From positions 1-64,000 of the forward strand of contig CAZDRI010000006.1 of assembly GCA_964508055.1 (NCBI GenBank): DNA of 64,000 bases, read 5' to 3'. A program made the position numbers and the translations under genes. Within the stretch, counting starts at the first letter, position 1; the number at the start of each line of letters is the position of its first letter. Below are positions 35,292 to 44,763 of the stretch, piece by piece. Under the pieces are notes generated by a model that saw only the letters and a list, made by a program, of their open reading frames with translations, had not been told where the DNA came from and searched no databases. The stretch comes from CAZDRI01 sp964508055 (GTDB lineage Bacteria > Pseudomonadota > Gammaproteobacteria > PS1 > Pseudothioglobaceae).

Positions 35292-36719
35292 TTATTTTTT
35301 TAAAAACTCATCAATTCTTTTAGCTACTTCTCTACCTTCGTTTATAGCCCATACCACTAGAGACTGTCCTCTTCTACAATCTCCTGCTACAAAAATATTC
35401 TTTTTATTTGTTTGAAAACACCCATATTCAGCTTGATAGTTGCCTCTTTCATCTAATTCTATACCTGATTGATTTGATAAATAATGTTCAGGAGATATGA
35501 AACCCATAGATAATAACACTAAATCAGCATGCCATATTTTTTCAGAATTGGCAATGTTACTAAATTTATTATCCACCAACTCTACATTGTGCGTTTTTAT
35601 AGCCTTGATATTACCATTGCCATCATCAATAAATTCATCTGTCATTATTTGGTATGTTCTAGGGTCTTTTCCATAAGTTTTTTCAGCCTCTTCGTGACCA
35701 TAATCAACTCTGTATATATGTGGCCAACTTGGCCAAGGATTATTATCACCCCTAGATTTTGGTGGTTTTTGCATTAATTCAAAATTCACAACAGACTTTG
35801 CACCTTGTCTAATCGCTGTGGCAATACAATCAGTCCCTGTATCTCCTCCTCCAATTATTATTACATTTTTGCCTTTTGCTAAATCATCTGCTTTATTAAA
35901 ATCAAGTAGATTTTTGGTATTTTTATTTAAATAATCCATAGCAAAGTAAACACCATTTAATTTGTTATTATTAATTTCTAAATTTCTTGGTTTTGTTGCT
36001 CCTGTTGCAAAAAGAAGCACATCAAAATCTTTTTCAATATTACTTATATTAATATTTTTACCAATATCGGCGTTTGTTATAAATTCTATGCCACTTTCTT
36101 TTAACAAATTTACTCTACGATTGACAATATTTTTATTAAGTTTCATATTAGGTATGCCATACATTAATAATCCACCAACCCTATCATCTCTTTCAAAAAC
36201 TACTACATTGTGCCCCATTTTATTAAGTTCTTCACTAGCTGCAAGACCTGTAGGTCCAGACCCTACAATTGCTATTTTTTTACCAGTCTTATTGCTGATA
36301 TTAACCTTCTTTTCCCATCCTTCTTTAAAGCCCATATCAGCTATTGCCATTTCAATATTTTTTATTGTTACTGCAGGATTAGTTACTGATAAAACACAAG
36401 CTCCTTCACAAGGTGCTGGGCATACTCTTCCAGTGAATTCAGGGAAATTATTGGTTTTTTTTAAGCGTTCAAAAGCCTCAAACCATTTGTCACGATAAAC
36501 TAAATCATTAAATTCTGGTATTAAATTACTAACTGGACAACCATCGTTAGATTGACAAAAAGGCACTCCACAATCCATGCACCTAGCTGCTTGTATTTGT
36601 AATTTCGCATAATTATGACCTACTGCAAAAACTTCATTGTAGTCTTTAATTCTAATGTCAATATCACGATAAGCTTCTGTTTGCCTATCATATTCCATAA
36701 ATCCAGTAACTTTACCCAT
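35292..36719 (-). CDS. gltD: glutamate synthase small subunit (GltD-type)
   Basis: NADPH-dependent FAD/Fe-S oxidoreductase of 475 aa in the GltD family. I place the start at the ATG at 36719 (MGKVTGFMEYDR, the usual family N-terminus); 31 extra hydrophobic codons to 36812 are unlike the family. N-terminal Fe-S cysteines lie in CMDCGVPFCQ and CPAPCEGAC. The FAD motif is GSGPTGLAASEELNKMG, the NADPH motif GGGDTGTDC, and the C-terminal FAD contact is VFVAGDCRRGQSLVVWAI-like. The large subunit gltB is not adjacent, which is unusual; it may be elsewhere, or this is a stand-alone paralogue. Confidence 0.92.
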   Translation of the reverse strand: MGKVTGFMEYDRQTEAYRDIDIRIKDYNEVFAVGHNYAKLQIQAARCMDCGVPFCQSNDGCPVSNLIPEFNDLVYRDKWFEAFERLKKTNNFPEFTGRVCPAPCEGACVLSVTNPAVTIKNIEMAIADMGFKEGWEKKVNISNKTGKKIAIVGSGPTGLAASEELNKMGHNVVVFERDDRVGGLLMYGIPNMKLNKNIVNRRVNLLKESGIEFITNADIGKNINISNIEKDFDVLLFATGATKPRNLEINNNKLNGVYFAMDYLNKNTKNLLDFNKADDLAKGKNVIIIGGGDTGTDCIATAIRQGAKSVVNFELMQKPPKSRGDNNPWPSWPHIYRVDYGHEEAEKTYGKDPRTYQIMTDEFIDDGNGNIKAIKTHNVELVDNKFSNIANSEKIWHADLVLLSMGFISPEHYLSNQSGIELDERGNYQAEYGCFQTNKKNIFVAGDCRRGQSLVVWAINEGREVAKRIDEFLKK

Positions 36720-36812
36720 ATAATAAAATTTAAAATAACAAAATTGTCTCTTATTATCCCATATAGAGAGCAAATAAAAATAAAAGTGTTTTTTGTATAA
36801 ATTCAGAAACAA

Positions 36813-37060
36813 ATAAATTTGTAATTAATGTAGAATTATTTTTATAAACTGGCTTTTAAAAACAAGTTTTTATTGAACTTACGCTTAATATAAGACTCTT
36901 GGATTGGTTAAAATATGATGATAGCATCTATAATGGAAGCAATTAGGATGAAAAAGTGTTATTAAATTTATTAGCAAAATAGAAAAACTCATAAGGTAAG
37001 AATTAATGAGGTGAGGAAAAAGAAAATTTAATTACTCTTTAATTTTTCAAAAGGATATAA
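36813..37060. other. 248-bp intergenic region, nothing recognised
   Basis: AT-rich DNA between gltD and the 5'-nucleotidase gene. I see no RNA gene, clear terminator or consensus promoter. AAAAGGAT just before the ATG at 37061 is a usable ribosome-binding site. A 16-codon frame starting near 36915 has no distinguishing feature. Confidence 0.4.
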
Positions 37061-37963
37061 ATGATAAAAGACAATAGATTAAATAGATTAGTTATAGCTA
37101 TTTCATCTAGAGCTTTATTTAATTTAGATGAAAGTCATAAAATATATGAAAAAAAAGGAGTTGAAGCCTATGCAAAATATCAACAAAAAAATGAAGATAT
37201 TATCTTAGAGTCTGGAGTTGGCTTCCCATTAGTAAAAAAATTACTTGCCTTAAATAGTGAGAAAACACCTATAGATGTTATATTACTTTCAAGAAATAGC
37301 ATTGATACAGGTCTTAGAGTTTTTAATTCTATTGAAAAACATAATCTTAATATTACCAAAGCCGCTTTTACTAGAGGTGAAAGCACTTATCCTTATGTTG
37401 GAGCTTTTAATGCAGATTTATTTTTATCAGCGAATAGTGATGATGTCCAAAAGGTATTAAAACAAAATTATGCGGCAGCTACTATTATTAGCTCAAAAAC
37501 AAACAATAACCAAACTAAGCAATTACGCATAGCTTTTGATGGAGATGCAGTTATTTTTTCTGATGAATCTGAAAAGATTTTTCAAGAGCATGGGTTAAAA
37601 GCTTTTGAAAAAAATGAAAAAAAAGCAATGAATAAAGCATTAAAAGCAGGACCATTTAAGCCATTTTTATACTCTTTACAAAAAATTCAAGCAGCATATC
37701 CAGAGAAAAACAACCCTATTAAAACAGCATTAGTTACTTCTCGTTCTGCTCCTGCTCACAAAAGAGTTATTCATACTATGAGGGAATGGGGTATTCGTAT
37801 TGACCAAGCATTTTTCTTAGGTGACGTAGACAAAGGTAAGTTTTTATCAGAGTTTGGTGCAGATATATTTTTTGATGACCAACATAAACATTGTAAGTCA
37901 GCTAGTAAATATGTTGCAACTGGACATGTTCCTGATGGCATTACTAACAAAAATAAAAATTGA
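37061..37963 (+). CDS. cytosolic 5'-nucleotidase (cN-I-like)
   Basis: A 300-aa protein of the PF06189 5'-nucleotidase family, which dephosphorylates nucleoside monophosphates. Conserved blocks are LVIAISSRALFNLDESH at the N-terminus, VILLSRNS, the phosphatase motif RIAFDGDAVIFSDESE (about 155-170), LVTSRSAPAHKRVIHTMREW, and FFDDQHKHC near the C-terminus. AAAAGGAT lies 5-10 nt before the ATG. It is a single gene between gltD and rpsB, and its role is probably purine or pyrimidine salvage. Confidence 0.88.
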   Translation: MIKDNRLNRLVIAISSRALFNLDESHKIYEKKGVEAYAKYQQKNEDIILESGVGFPLVKKLLALNSEKTPIDVILLSRNSIDTGLRVFNSIEKHNLNITKAAFTRGESTYPYVGAFNADLFLSANSDDVQKVLKQNYAAATIISSKTNNNQTKQLRIAFDGDAVIFSDESEKIFQEHGLKAFEKNEKKAMNKALKAGPFKPFLYSLQKIQAAYPEKNNPIKTALVTSRSAPAHKRVIHTMREWGIRIDQAFFLGDVDKGKFLSEFGADIFFDDQHKHCKSASKYVATGHVPDGITNKNKN

Positions 37964-38021
37964 TTATTTACACTAATTTTTACAATGCTAGTGCAATTAT
38001 GTATTGGATTCATACATAGTC

Positions 38022-38050
38022 TTGTAATACTTGTTTAAATATAGGATAAT
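38022..38050 (+). promoter_or_regulatory. sigma70-type promoter for rpsB-tsf
   Basis: TTGTAA (38022-38027), a 17-bp spacer and GATAAT (38045-38050) form a good -35/-10 pair. The predicted transcript would have a leader of about 125 nt before the rpsB ATG. That leader contains a small TTTGC/GCAAA stem and could be where S2 regulates its own synthesis, as known in E. coli; the sequence does not prove this. Confidence 0.5.
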
Positions 38051-38181
38051 TTAGCGTTTTTTTGCTTTACGGCAAAGATAGTTTTTTTAATGTTACACAC
38101 TTTTTCATAATATAAATTAGGGTGCTTTGAAATACAAGTTTAATTTATAGAAACAGTGGAAGAATAACCCAAGGAGAAAAT

Positions 38182-39123
38182 ATGGCTAAAGTAACTATGA
38201 AGCAAATGCTAGAGGCTGGCGTCCATTTCGGACACAAAACAAAATTCTGGCATCCAAAAATGGCACCTTATATTTATGGGGCAAGAAATTACATCCACAT
38301 AATTAATTTAGAAGAAACTCTACCAAGATTTAATGACGCACTAAATTTTGTAAGTAGCATAATTAGTCAAGGTGGAAAAATACTTTTTGTCGGCACTAAA
38401 AGAAGCGCTGGTGAGGCTATAAAAAACGAAGCAACAAGATGTGAAATGCCTTATGTTAATAACCGTTGGTTAGGTGGCATGATGACTAATTTTAAAACAA
38501 TTAAATCATCTATAAAACGCTTAAAAGATTTAGAATTTTTACAAGAAGATAATTTTAGTCAATTTAATAAAAAAGAAGCATTAACAATGACTAGAGAATT
38601 AGAAAAACTAAAGCAAAGCTTGGGAGGTATAAAGGATATGCAAAGCATTCCTGATGCTATATTTGTTGTTGATATTGGCTATGAAAAAAATGCTGTAAAT
38701 GAAGCTAAAAAATTGCACATACCTATTATTGGCATTGTGGACACTAATTACAATCCTGATGGCATTGATTATATGATTCCTGGTAATGATGACTCTATTC
38801 GTTCTATTACTTTTTATGCAAGAGAAATAGCAAACACAATTGTTGAAACTAAAGCTGTGATAGCAGCAACTTCTGGGCAAGCAAAATCTAAAGTTGCAGT
38901 AGTTGAGAAAAAACCTAAAACTCAAAAGCAAGAAGAAAAAACTGATATTGTAGAGAAAGTAGAAGAAGTAAAAGAAAGTAAAAAAGCTATTGCAAAAGAA
39001 ACTAAAGAAGTATCTAGTGAAAAAGATACCAAAAATCCAACAACTAAAAATAAAGCTAAAACAAAAACTAAAAAAACAACTACAAAAAAAGCAGAAGAAA
39101 GTAAAAATAATGGAGAAAAATAA
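38182..39123 (+). CDS. rpsB: 30S ribosomal protein S2 with lysine-rich tail
   Basis: S2 of 313 aa. Residues 1-230 match the family: MKQMLEAGVHFGHKTKFWHPKM, NNRWLGGMMTNFKTI, DTNYNPDGIDYMIPGNDDS. E. coli S2 has 241 residues; here a tail of about 75 residues (about 237-313) is made almost entirely of Lys, Glu, Thr and Ala. The ATG at 38182 has AAGGAG 5 nt upstream. tsf follows with 1 bp between stop and start. The usual next genes pyrH and frr lie 21 kb away on the other strand. Confidence 0.97.
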   Translation: MAKVTMKQMLEAGVHFGHKTKFWHPKMAPYIYGARNYIHIINLEETLPRFNDALNFVSSIISQGGKILFVGTKRSAGEAIKNEATRCEMPYVNNRWLGGMMTNFKTIKSSIKRLKDLEFLQEDNFSQFNKKEALTMTRELEKLKQSLGGIKDMQSIPDAIFVVDIGYEKNAVNEAKKLHIPIIGIVDTNYNPDGIDYMIPGNDDSIRSITFYAREIANTIVETKAVIAATSGQAKSKVAVVEKKPKTQKQEEKTDIVEKVEEVKESKKAIAKETKEVSSEKDTKNPTTKNKAKTKTKKTTTKKAEESKNNGEK

Positions 39124-39124
39124 A

Positions 39125-40003
39125 ATGGTAATTAGCGCATCTTTAGTAAAAGAATTAAGACAAAGAACTGGTTCTGGAATGATGGAATGTAAAAAAGCAT
39201 TGGTTGAAACAAATGGTGATTTAGAACAAGCGCTAGACTTAATGCGTAAAAGTGGTGCTGCAAAAGCTGCTAAAAAAGCTGGAAGAATTGCCGCAGAAGG
39301 CTTAGTTAATATTGCAATGTCTGCAGATAAAAAAGAGGCAGCAATTATAGAGGTAAATTCTGAGACAGATTTTGTATCTAAAAGTGATGATTTCATAAAT
39401 TTTGTAAATGAACTTAGCCAATTAGCACTTGAGATAAAGACTGATGATATAGATAAATTTAATAATTCAAATATGACATCTGATACAACTGTTGAAGATG
39501 CTAGGAAAAACCTGATTGCTAAGATTGGTGAAAATATATCAGTTCGTAGAGTAAGTTATATTAATGCTGGTAGTGGCAATATTGGCAGTTATAAACATGG
39601 TGATAAAATAGCTGTATTAGCGGTACTGTCAGAAAGCAATGAGAGCTTAGCAAAAGATGTTGCTATGCATATTGCAGCAAGCCGCCCAGAATGTATAGAT
39701 GAATCTCAAGTTCCAAAAGACTTGTTAGCTAAAGAAAAACAAATATTTGTTGAACAAGCTAAAGAAAGTGGCAAGCCAGAAAATATCATTGAGAAAATGG
39801 TTGCAGGAAGGGTTAGAAAATTCATTTCTGAAATTACTCTTTATGGTCAAGCATTTATTAAAAATCCAGATACTACAGTTGGAAAGCTTGTAAAAGAAAA
39901 TAATGCCGATGTTATAAGTTTTATTCGCTTTGAAGTTGGAGAAGGGATAGAGAAAAAAGCTGATGATTTTGTAAAAGAAGTAATGGAACAAGCTAAAAGC
40001 TAA
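39125..40003 (+). CDS. tsf: elongation factor Ts
   Basis: EF-Ts (292 aa) exchanges GDP on EF-Tu. I choose the ATG at 39125 because the protein then begins MVISASLVKELRQRTGSGMMECKKAL, the normal family start, and GGAG lies 9 nt upstream; longer in-frame versions would read through the lysine-rich end of rpsB in another frame. The EF-Tu-binding block EVNSETDFVSK is at about 77-87. Length is close to E. coli (283). Confidence 0.97.
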   Translation: MVISASLVKELRQRTGSGMMECKKALVETNGDLEQALDLMRKSGAAKAAKKAGRIAAEGLVNIAMSADKKEAAIIEVNSETDFVSKSDDFINFVNELSQLALEIKTDDIDKFNNSNMTSDTTVEDARKNLIAKIGENISVRRVSYINAGSGNIGSYKHGDKIAVLAVLSESNESLAKDVAMHIAASRPECIDESQVPKDLLAKEKQIFVEQAKESGKPENIIEKMVAGRVRKFISEITLYGQAFIKNPDTTVGKLVKENNADVISFIRFEVGEGIEKKADDFVKEVMEQAKS

Positions 40004-40167
40004 TAATTTGTAGTGGTCTAAATTAAATTTAGATTGCTACCCATATTTTTCTCCTATTATTGTCCAACGCAGTGGTGTTTTTATTTTATTACTTTTGTCT
40101 ACTTTAAAAGCTTTATTAAACCTATTTTAGTGGCTGCTTTAACCATTTAAACAACATACACACATTC

Positions 40168-40196
40168 TTACATTTTTATTGTTAGTTATTTATAAT
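40168..40196 (+). promoter_or_regulatory. sigma70-type promoter for the nuo operon
   Basis: TTACAT (40168-40173), a 17-bp spacer and a perfect TATAAT (40191-40196) lie just upstream of nuoA. A start near 40203 would leave a leader of about 23 nt. No strong Shine-Dalgarno is seen before the nuoA ATG at 40226. The rest of the 222-bp tsf-nuoA gap shows only a TCTAAAT/ATTTAGA hairpin (40017-40033) without a T-run. Confidence 0.6.
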
Positions 40197-40225
40197 ATCA
40201 ACCTTACGAGCTAATAAAATCTTAG

Positions 40226-40582
40226 ATGTTAGAAAATTACTTACCAATAGTTGTTTTTATTATTTTAGGCATAGGGTTTGGAGTTATCCCTATTTTAGCC
40301 GGAGTAGTATTAGCACCTCATAAACCTGATAAAGAAAAATATTCTCAATTTGAATGTGGTTTTCCTCCTTTTGAAGATGCTAGAATGCGCTTTGATGTTC
40401 GCTACTATTTAGTAGCAATTCTTTTTATTTTATTTGATTTAGAAGTAGCTTATGTTTTCCCATGGGCAGTTGTGCAGTCTGAATTAGGCTGGTTTGGTTT
40501 TACAGCTATGGCTATATTTTTATTTTTATTAGTAGTGGGATTTGTTTTTGAATGGAAAAAAGGTGCTTTAGAGTGGGAGTAA
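40226..40582 (+). CDS. nuoA: NADH-quinone oxidoreductase subunit A
   Basis: NuoA (118 aa), a membrane subunit of complex I with three helices. The conserved loop YSQFECGFPPFEDARMRFDVRYYL-type block (about 40-60) and the acidic FILFDLEVAYVFPWA helix (about 70-85) are present. It is the first gene of a complete nuoA-N set, all on the plus strand. nuoB starts 10 bp after its stop. Confidence 0.97.
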   Translation: MLENYLPIVVFIILGIGFGVIPILAGVVLAPHKPDKEKYSQFECGFPPFEDARMRFDVRYYLVAILFILFDLEVAYVFPWAVVQSELGWFGFTAMAIFLFLLVVGFVFEWKKGALEWE

Positions 40583-40592
40583 TAAGTTTAGT

Positions 40593-41084
40593 ATGGCAAT
40601 AGAAGGTTTAATGCAGCAAGGGTTTATTACCACTTCCTTAGACAAGGTCATTAATTGGGCTAGAACAGGTTCAATGTGGCCTATGAGTTTTGGCTTAGCA
40701 TGTTGTGCGATAGAAATGATGGAGGCTGGTTCATCAAGGTATGATTTAGATAGATTTGGCATAGTATTTCGTCCAACACCTAGACAATCTGACCTTATGA
40801 TAGTTGCAGGCACTTTAACAAATAAAATGGCTCCTGCATTAAGAAAAGTATATGATCAAATGCCTAATCCAAAATGGGTTATTTCTATGGGTTCATGCGC
40901 TAATGGAGGAGGATATTATCATTACTCCTATTCTGTAGTTAGAGGTTGTGACAAAATTGTTCCTGTTGATATTTATGTACCCGGCTGTCCACCAACTGCT
41001 GAGGCATTAATATATGGCATCACTCAACTACAAGAAAAAATCCGTAGAACTAATACTATTGCCCGACCAAAAGTAGATGAATAA
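40593..41084 (+). CDS. nuoB: NADH-quinone oxidoreductase subunit B
   Basis: NuoB (163 aa) carries the terminal [4Fe-4S] cluster N2 that reduces quinone. Its four ligands are visible: the Cys-Cys pair at 37-38 in LACCAIEMM, Cys102 in SMGSCANGGG and Cys132 in VPGCPPTAE. Its end overlaps nuoC by 8 bp. Confidence 0.98.
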   Translation: MAIEGLMQQGFITTSLDKVINWARTGSMWPMSFGLACCAIEMMEAGSSRYDLDRFGIVFRPTPRQSDLMIVAGTLTNKMAPALRKVYDQMPNPKWVISMGSCANGGGYYHYSYSVVRGCDKIVPVDIYVPGCPPTAEALIYGITQLQEKIRRTNTIARPKVDE

Positions 41085-41694
41085 TAAAGAATTAAAAAAC
41101 AAATTAAAAGATAGATTTGGGAAAAAATCCATAGTAGAAGATTTTGAAGAATTAACATTAACTATAAATGTTAATGATGTAAAAAAAAATTGTAAGATCC
41201 TAAGAGATGAGTTTGATTTTGATATTCTTATAGATTTATGTGCAATAGATTACTTAACATTTAATAAAGCAGAATGGGATGCTAATACAGAAATAAATGC
41301 TTCATATTGTCGTAGTAGACAAAAAATAGCATATCAATCAGATTATAAAAAGCGTTTTGCTGTTGTGTATCACTTGTTATCAGTTAAAAACAATTTACGC
41401 TTAAGAGTTAAGACTTATTTAAAAAAAAATTTGCTAATAGATTCAGTAGTAGATGTTTGGAATGTTGCAGATTGGTTTGAAAGAGAGGCTTTTGATTTGT
41501 TTGGAGTATTATTTAAAGGCCATCCAGATTTGCGTCGGATACTTACTGATTATGGTTTTGTAGGACATCCATTGCGTAAAGATTTTCCTTTAATAGGAGA
41601 GGTAGAGATGCGTTACGATAAAAAATCAAATAGAGTTGTTTATGAACCTGTTACTATTGAAGAAGTTATTAATGTTCCTAAGGTTATAAGATAG
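41077..41694 (+). CDS. nuoC: NADH-quinone oxidoreductase subunit C
   Basis: NuoC (205 aa), a peripheral-arm subunit. The 30-kDa subunit signature is seen in EREAFDLFGVLFKGHPDLRRILTDYGFVGHPLRKDFPL (about 136-173). It is separate from nuoD, unlike the fused nuoCD of enterobacteria, with 3 bp between the two genes. Confidence 0.96.
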   Translation: MNNKELKNKLKDRFGKKSIVEDFEELTLTINVNDVKKNCKILRDEFDFDILIDLCAIDYLTFNKAEWDANTEINASYCRSRQKIAYQSDYKKRFAVVYHLLSVKNNLRLRVKTYLKKNLLIDSVVDVWNVADWFEREAFDLFGVLFKGHPDLRRILTDYGFVGHPLRKDFPLIGEVEMRYDKKSNRVVYEPVTIEEVINVPKVIR

Positions 41695-41697
41695 CAA

Positions 41698-42951
41698 ATG
41701 ACAGAAATAAATAATTATACTTTAAATTTTGGACCCCAACATCCTGCTGCGCATGGCGTATTGCGTTTGATTTTAGAAATGGATGGCGAAGTAATTGAAA
41801 AAGCAGACCCACATATAGGACTGTTACATAGAGGTACAGAAAAGTTAATAGAAAGTAAACCATATACTCAATCTATAGGTTATATGGATAGATTAGATTA
41901 TATGTCTATGACATGTAATGAACATGCTTATGTTCTAGCTTGTGAGAAATTAGCTGGTATTAAGGTCCCTGAGAGAGCTCAATATATAAGAGCAATGTTT
42001 GATGAGATTACTAGGATTTTAAATCATCTTTTGTGGATAGGAACTCATGCTTTAGATGTGGGTGCAATGACAGTGTTTTTATATGCTTTTCGTGAAAGAG
42101 AAACTTTAATTGATTGCTATGAAGCAGTGTCAGGTTCAAGAATGCATGCAACATACTATCGCCCTGGTGGGGTTTATAGAGATTTGCCTGATAGAATGCC
42201 AAAATACCAAGAGTCTAAAATTCGCACCAAAGAAGAAATAAATAAACTTAATGAAAATCGTCAAGGTTCTTTATTGGATTTTATTGAAGAATTTACTAAT
42301 AATTTCCCTAAATGTGTTGATGAGTATGAGAATTTGTTAACTGATAATCGTATTTGGAAACAAAGACTGGTAAATATAGGAGTGATTAATGAAGATAGAG
42401 CTAAACAATTAGGTTTTACTGGACCTATGTTGAGAGGTTCAGGAGTTAATTGGGACTTAAGAAAAAATCAACCTTATGCTGTTTATGATAAACTGGATTT
42501 TGCAATTCCAGTAGGTACAAACGGAGATTGTTATGATAGGTATTTGGTAAGAGTTGAAGAGATGCGCCAATCAAATTATATAATTAAGCAATGTGTTAAA
42601 TGGTTAAAAGAAAATCCAGGTCCAGTAATAGCAGATAATCATAAATTTACTCCACCAAAAAGAATTGATATGAAAAATGATATGGAATCTTTAATTCATC
42701 ACTTTAAACTTTTTAGTGAGGGTTTTAGTCTGCCAGAAGGAGAAGTTTATGCAGCTGTTGAGCATCCAAAAGGAGAGTTTGGAGTATATATGGTTTCAGA
42801 TGGAGCTAATAAACCATATAGAGTAAAAATAAGAGCAGCAGGGTTCGCCCATTTATCAGCTATAAATGAAGTAATAAAAGGCCATATGTTGACAGATTTA
42901 GTAGCAGTTATAGGCTCTTTAGATGTGGTTTTTGGGGAAATTGACAGATAA
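41698..42951 (+). CDS. nuoD: NADH-quinone oxidoreductase subunit D
   Basis: NuoD (417 aa), the 49-kDa subunit that forms the quinone site with NuoB. FGPQHPAAHGVLRLILEMDGE at the N-terminus includes the conserved quinone-pocket histidines, followed by HIGLLHRGTEKL. The C-terminus DVVFGEIDR is typical. A 75-bp gap follows before nuoE, the longest gap in the operon. Confidence 0.98.
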   Translation: MTEINNYTLNFGPQHPAAHGVLRLILEMDGEVIEKADPHIGLLHRGTEKLIESKPYTQSIGYMDRLDYMSMTCNEHAYVLACEKLAGIKVPERAQYIRAMFDEITRILNHLLWIGTHALDVGAMTVFLYAFRERETLIDCYEAVSGSRMHATYYRPGGVYRDLPDRMPKYQESKIRTKEEINKLNENRQGSLLDFIEEFTNNFPKCVDEYENLLTDNRIWKQRLVNIGVINEDRAKQLGFTGPMLRGSGVNWDLRKNQPYAVYDKLDFAIPVGTNGDCYDRYLVRVEEMRQSNYIIKQCVKWLKENPGPVIADNHKFTPPKRIDMKNDMESLIHHFKLFSEGFSLPEGEVYAAVEHPKGEFGVYMVSDGANKPYRVKIRAAGFAHLSAINEVIKGHMLTDLVAVIGSLDVVFGEIDR

Positions 42952-43026
42952 CTTTGTAATAATTATCTGTAACTAGGTTTTTATAATTAATTGAGGAAAT
43001 TATTTTAATAATAAAATTTTTAAAAT

Positions 43027-43497
43027 ATGATTTCAGAACAAATAATAAATCAAATAAATTTACTTGCTAAAAAATACCCTAAAGATAATAAAAAATCAGT
43101 GGTAATGGAAGCACTTAAAATGGTGCAAAATGAAAATAGCGGGCACTTGACATTAGAGCTTATTAAAGAGTTAGCAGAATATTTAAATCTTCCAGCAATA
43201 GTAGTGCAAGAGGTGGCATATTTTTATTCTATGTATGAGCATAAACCAGTTGGTAAGCATAAAATTTGCATATGTCATAATATTTCTTGTATGTTAAATG
43301 GTAGCGATGATTTAATAAAGTATTTGCAATCTAAATTAGATATTAAGACTGGAGAGGTTACTAAAGACGGTAAATTTAGCATCAAAAAAGTTGAGTGTTT
43401 AGGAGCTTGTGTTGGTGCCCCTATGATGCAAATTGGTGATACTTATTATGAAAACCTCACCAAAGATAAAATAGATATGATATTGGATGGCTTTTAA
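43027..43497 (+). CDS. nuoE: NADH-quinone oxidoreductase subunit E
   Basis: NuoE (156 aa), the 24-kDa subunit with a [2Fe-2S] cluster. Ligands are Cys83 and Cys88 (CHNISC) and Cys124 and Cys128 (CLGAC). The preceding 75-bp gap has a GAGGA about 30 nt before the ATG, too far for a normal ribosome site, and nothing better nearer. nuoF starts directly after its stop. Confidence 0.96.
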   Translation: MISEQIINQINLLAKKYPKDNKKSVVMEALKMVQNENSGHLTLELIKELAEYLNLPAIVVQEVAYFYSMYEHKPVGKHKICICHNISCMLNGSDDLIKYLQSKLDIKTGEVTKDGKFSIKKVECLGACVGAPMMQIGDTYYENLTKDKIDMILDGF

Positions 43498-44763
43498 ATG
43501 AACAGAGTTTGTTTTAAAAATATAGATAAAGTTAAGTCTTGGACTCTAAATTCTTATTTAGAGGGTGGAGGATATGAAGTATGGAAAAAAATACTTAAAG
43601 GCAAACTTACAGCGGAATTTATCATTGATGAGTTAAAAACTTCAAACCTTAGAGGCAGAGGAGGGGCAGGGTTTCCAACAGGTCTTAAATGGAGTTTTAT
43701 GCCAAGGAATAATCCAGGACAAAAATATATAGTGTGTAACTCTGATGAGGGTGAGCCGGGTACTTGTAAAGATAGAGATATCCTCCGCTATAACCCACAT
43801 GCTGTAATAGAGGGTATGATGATAGGCGGTTTTGTAATGAATGCCACAGTAGGATATAACTATATAAGAGGTGAGTTTATTGAGCCATATAATAGATTTG
43901 AGGCTGCATTAAAAGAAGTCTATGAAGCAAGTTTGCTGGGAAAAAATATTCAAGGTAGTAGTATTGATATGGATATTTACACTCATTTAGGTGCTGGAGC
44001 ATATATTTGTGGAGAAGAAACTGCGCTTTTAGAATCTATTGAAGGCAAAAAAGGGATGCCTAGATTTAAGCCACCATTTCCAGCAAATGTTGGTTTATTT
44101 GGGAGACCTACTACAATTAATAATACTGAAAGTTTTGCCTCTGTGCCAATGATACTAAGAAAAGGAGGAGAATGGTTTAGGGATTTAGGAGTAAAGAACT
44201 CTGGAGGCTATAAATTATTTTCAGTGTCAGGACATATTAATAATCCTGCTAATTTTGAGGTTCCTATGGGCACACCATTTAGGGAATTATTAAAATTAGC
44301 AGGAGGGGTTAGAGATGGTCATAAATTAAAGGCAGTAATTCCAGGAGGTTCATCAACACCAGTTTTGCCAGCAAAAACAGCATTAGAGATGGACATGGAT
44401 TATGATTCTATTGCAGAAGCAGGGTCTATGCTTGGGGCTGGTTCAGTTATTATTATGGATGATTCTACTTGTATGGTTAAAACATTAACAAGAATAGCTC
44501 ACTTTTATTATGACGAATCTTGCGGACAATGCACACCGTGCAGAGAGGGAGCAGGCTGGATTTATAAAATATTGCAACGCATATTAGATGGCAAAGGTAA
44601 GCTGGAAGATTTAGATTCTCTACTTAGCGTTCAAGAAAAGATTATAGGACATACTATTTGTGCTTTAGGAGATGCAGCAGCTATGCCTGTTGAGAGTTTT
44701 ATAAGACATTTTAGAGATGAGTTTGAATACTATATTGAAAATGGTAGGTCAATGGTTGAATAA
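43498..44763 (+). CDS. nuoF: NADH-quinone oxidoreductase subunit F
   Basis: NuoF (421 aa), the NADH-binding subunit with FMN and cluster N3. The NADH/FMN motif GRGGAGFPTGLKW is at about 53-65, and GAGAYICGEETALLESIEG at about 165-183. The [4Fe-4S] ligands are in CGQCTPCREG and HTICALGD. It abuts nuoE and nuoG with no spacer. Confidence 0.98.
   Translation: MNRVCFKNIDKVKSWTLNSYLEGGGYEVWKKILKGKLTAEFIIDELKTSNLRGRGGAGFPTGLKWSFMPRNNPGQKYIVCNSDEGEPGTCKDRDILRYNPHAVIEGMMIGGFVMNATVGYNYIRGEFIEPYNRFEAALKEVYEASLLGKNIQGSSIDMDIYTHLGAGAYICGEETALLESIEGKKGMPRFKPPFPANVGLFGRPTTINNTESFASVPMILRKGGEWFRDLGVKNSGGYKLFSVSGHINNPANFEVPMGTPFRELLKLAGGVRDGHKLKAVIPGGSSTPVLPAKTALEMDMDYDSIAEAGSMLGAGSVIIMDDSTCMVKTLTRIAHFYYDESCGQCTPCREGAGWIYKILQRILDGKGKLEDLDSLLSVQEKIIGHTICALGDAAAMPVESFIRHFRDEFEYYIENGRSMVE

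Noticed and set aside
36720..36812. N-terminal extension of gltD
   Set aside because: The extra residues are unlike the GltD family, whose normal start matches the ATG at 36719.
38608..39396. 262-codon minus-strand frame rich in Phe and Ser
   Set aside because: It is the mirror of the lysine-rich rpsB tail and tsf start; poly-Lys codons read as poly-Phe on the other strand.
40017..40033. Terminator after tsf
   Set aside because: The TCTAAAT/ATTTAGA stem is weak, AT-only in effect and not followed by a T-run.
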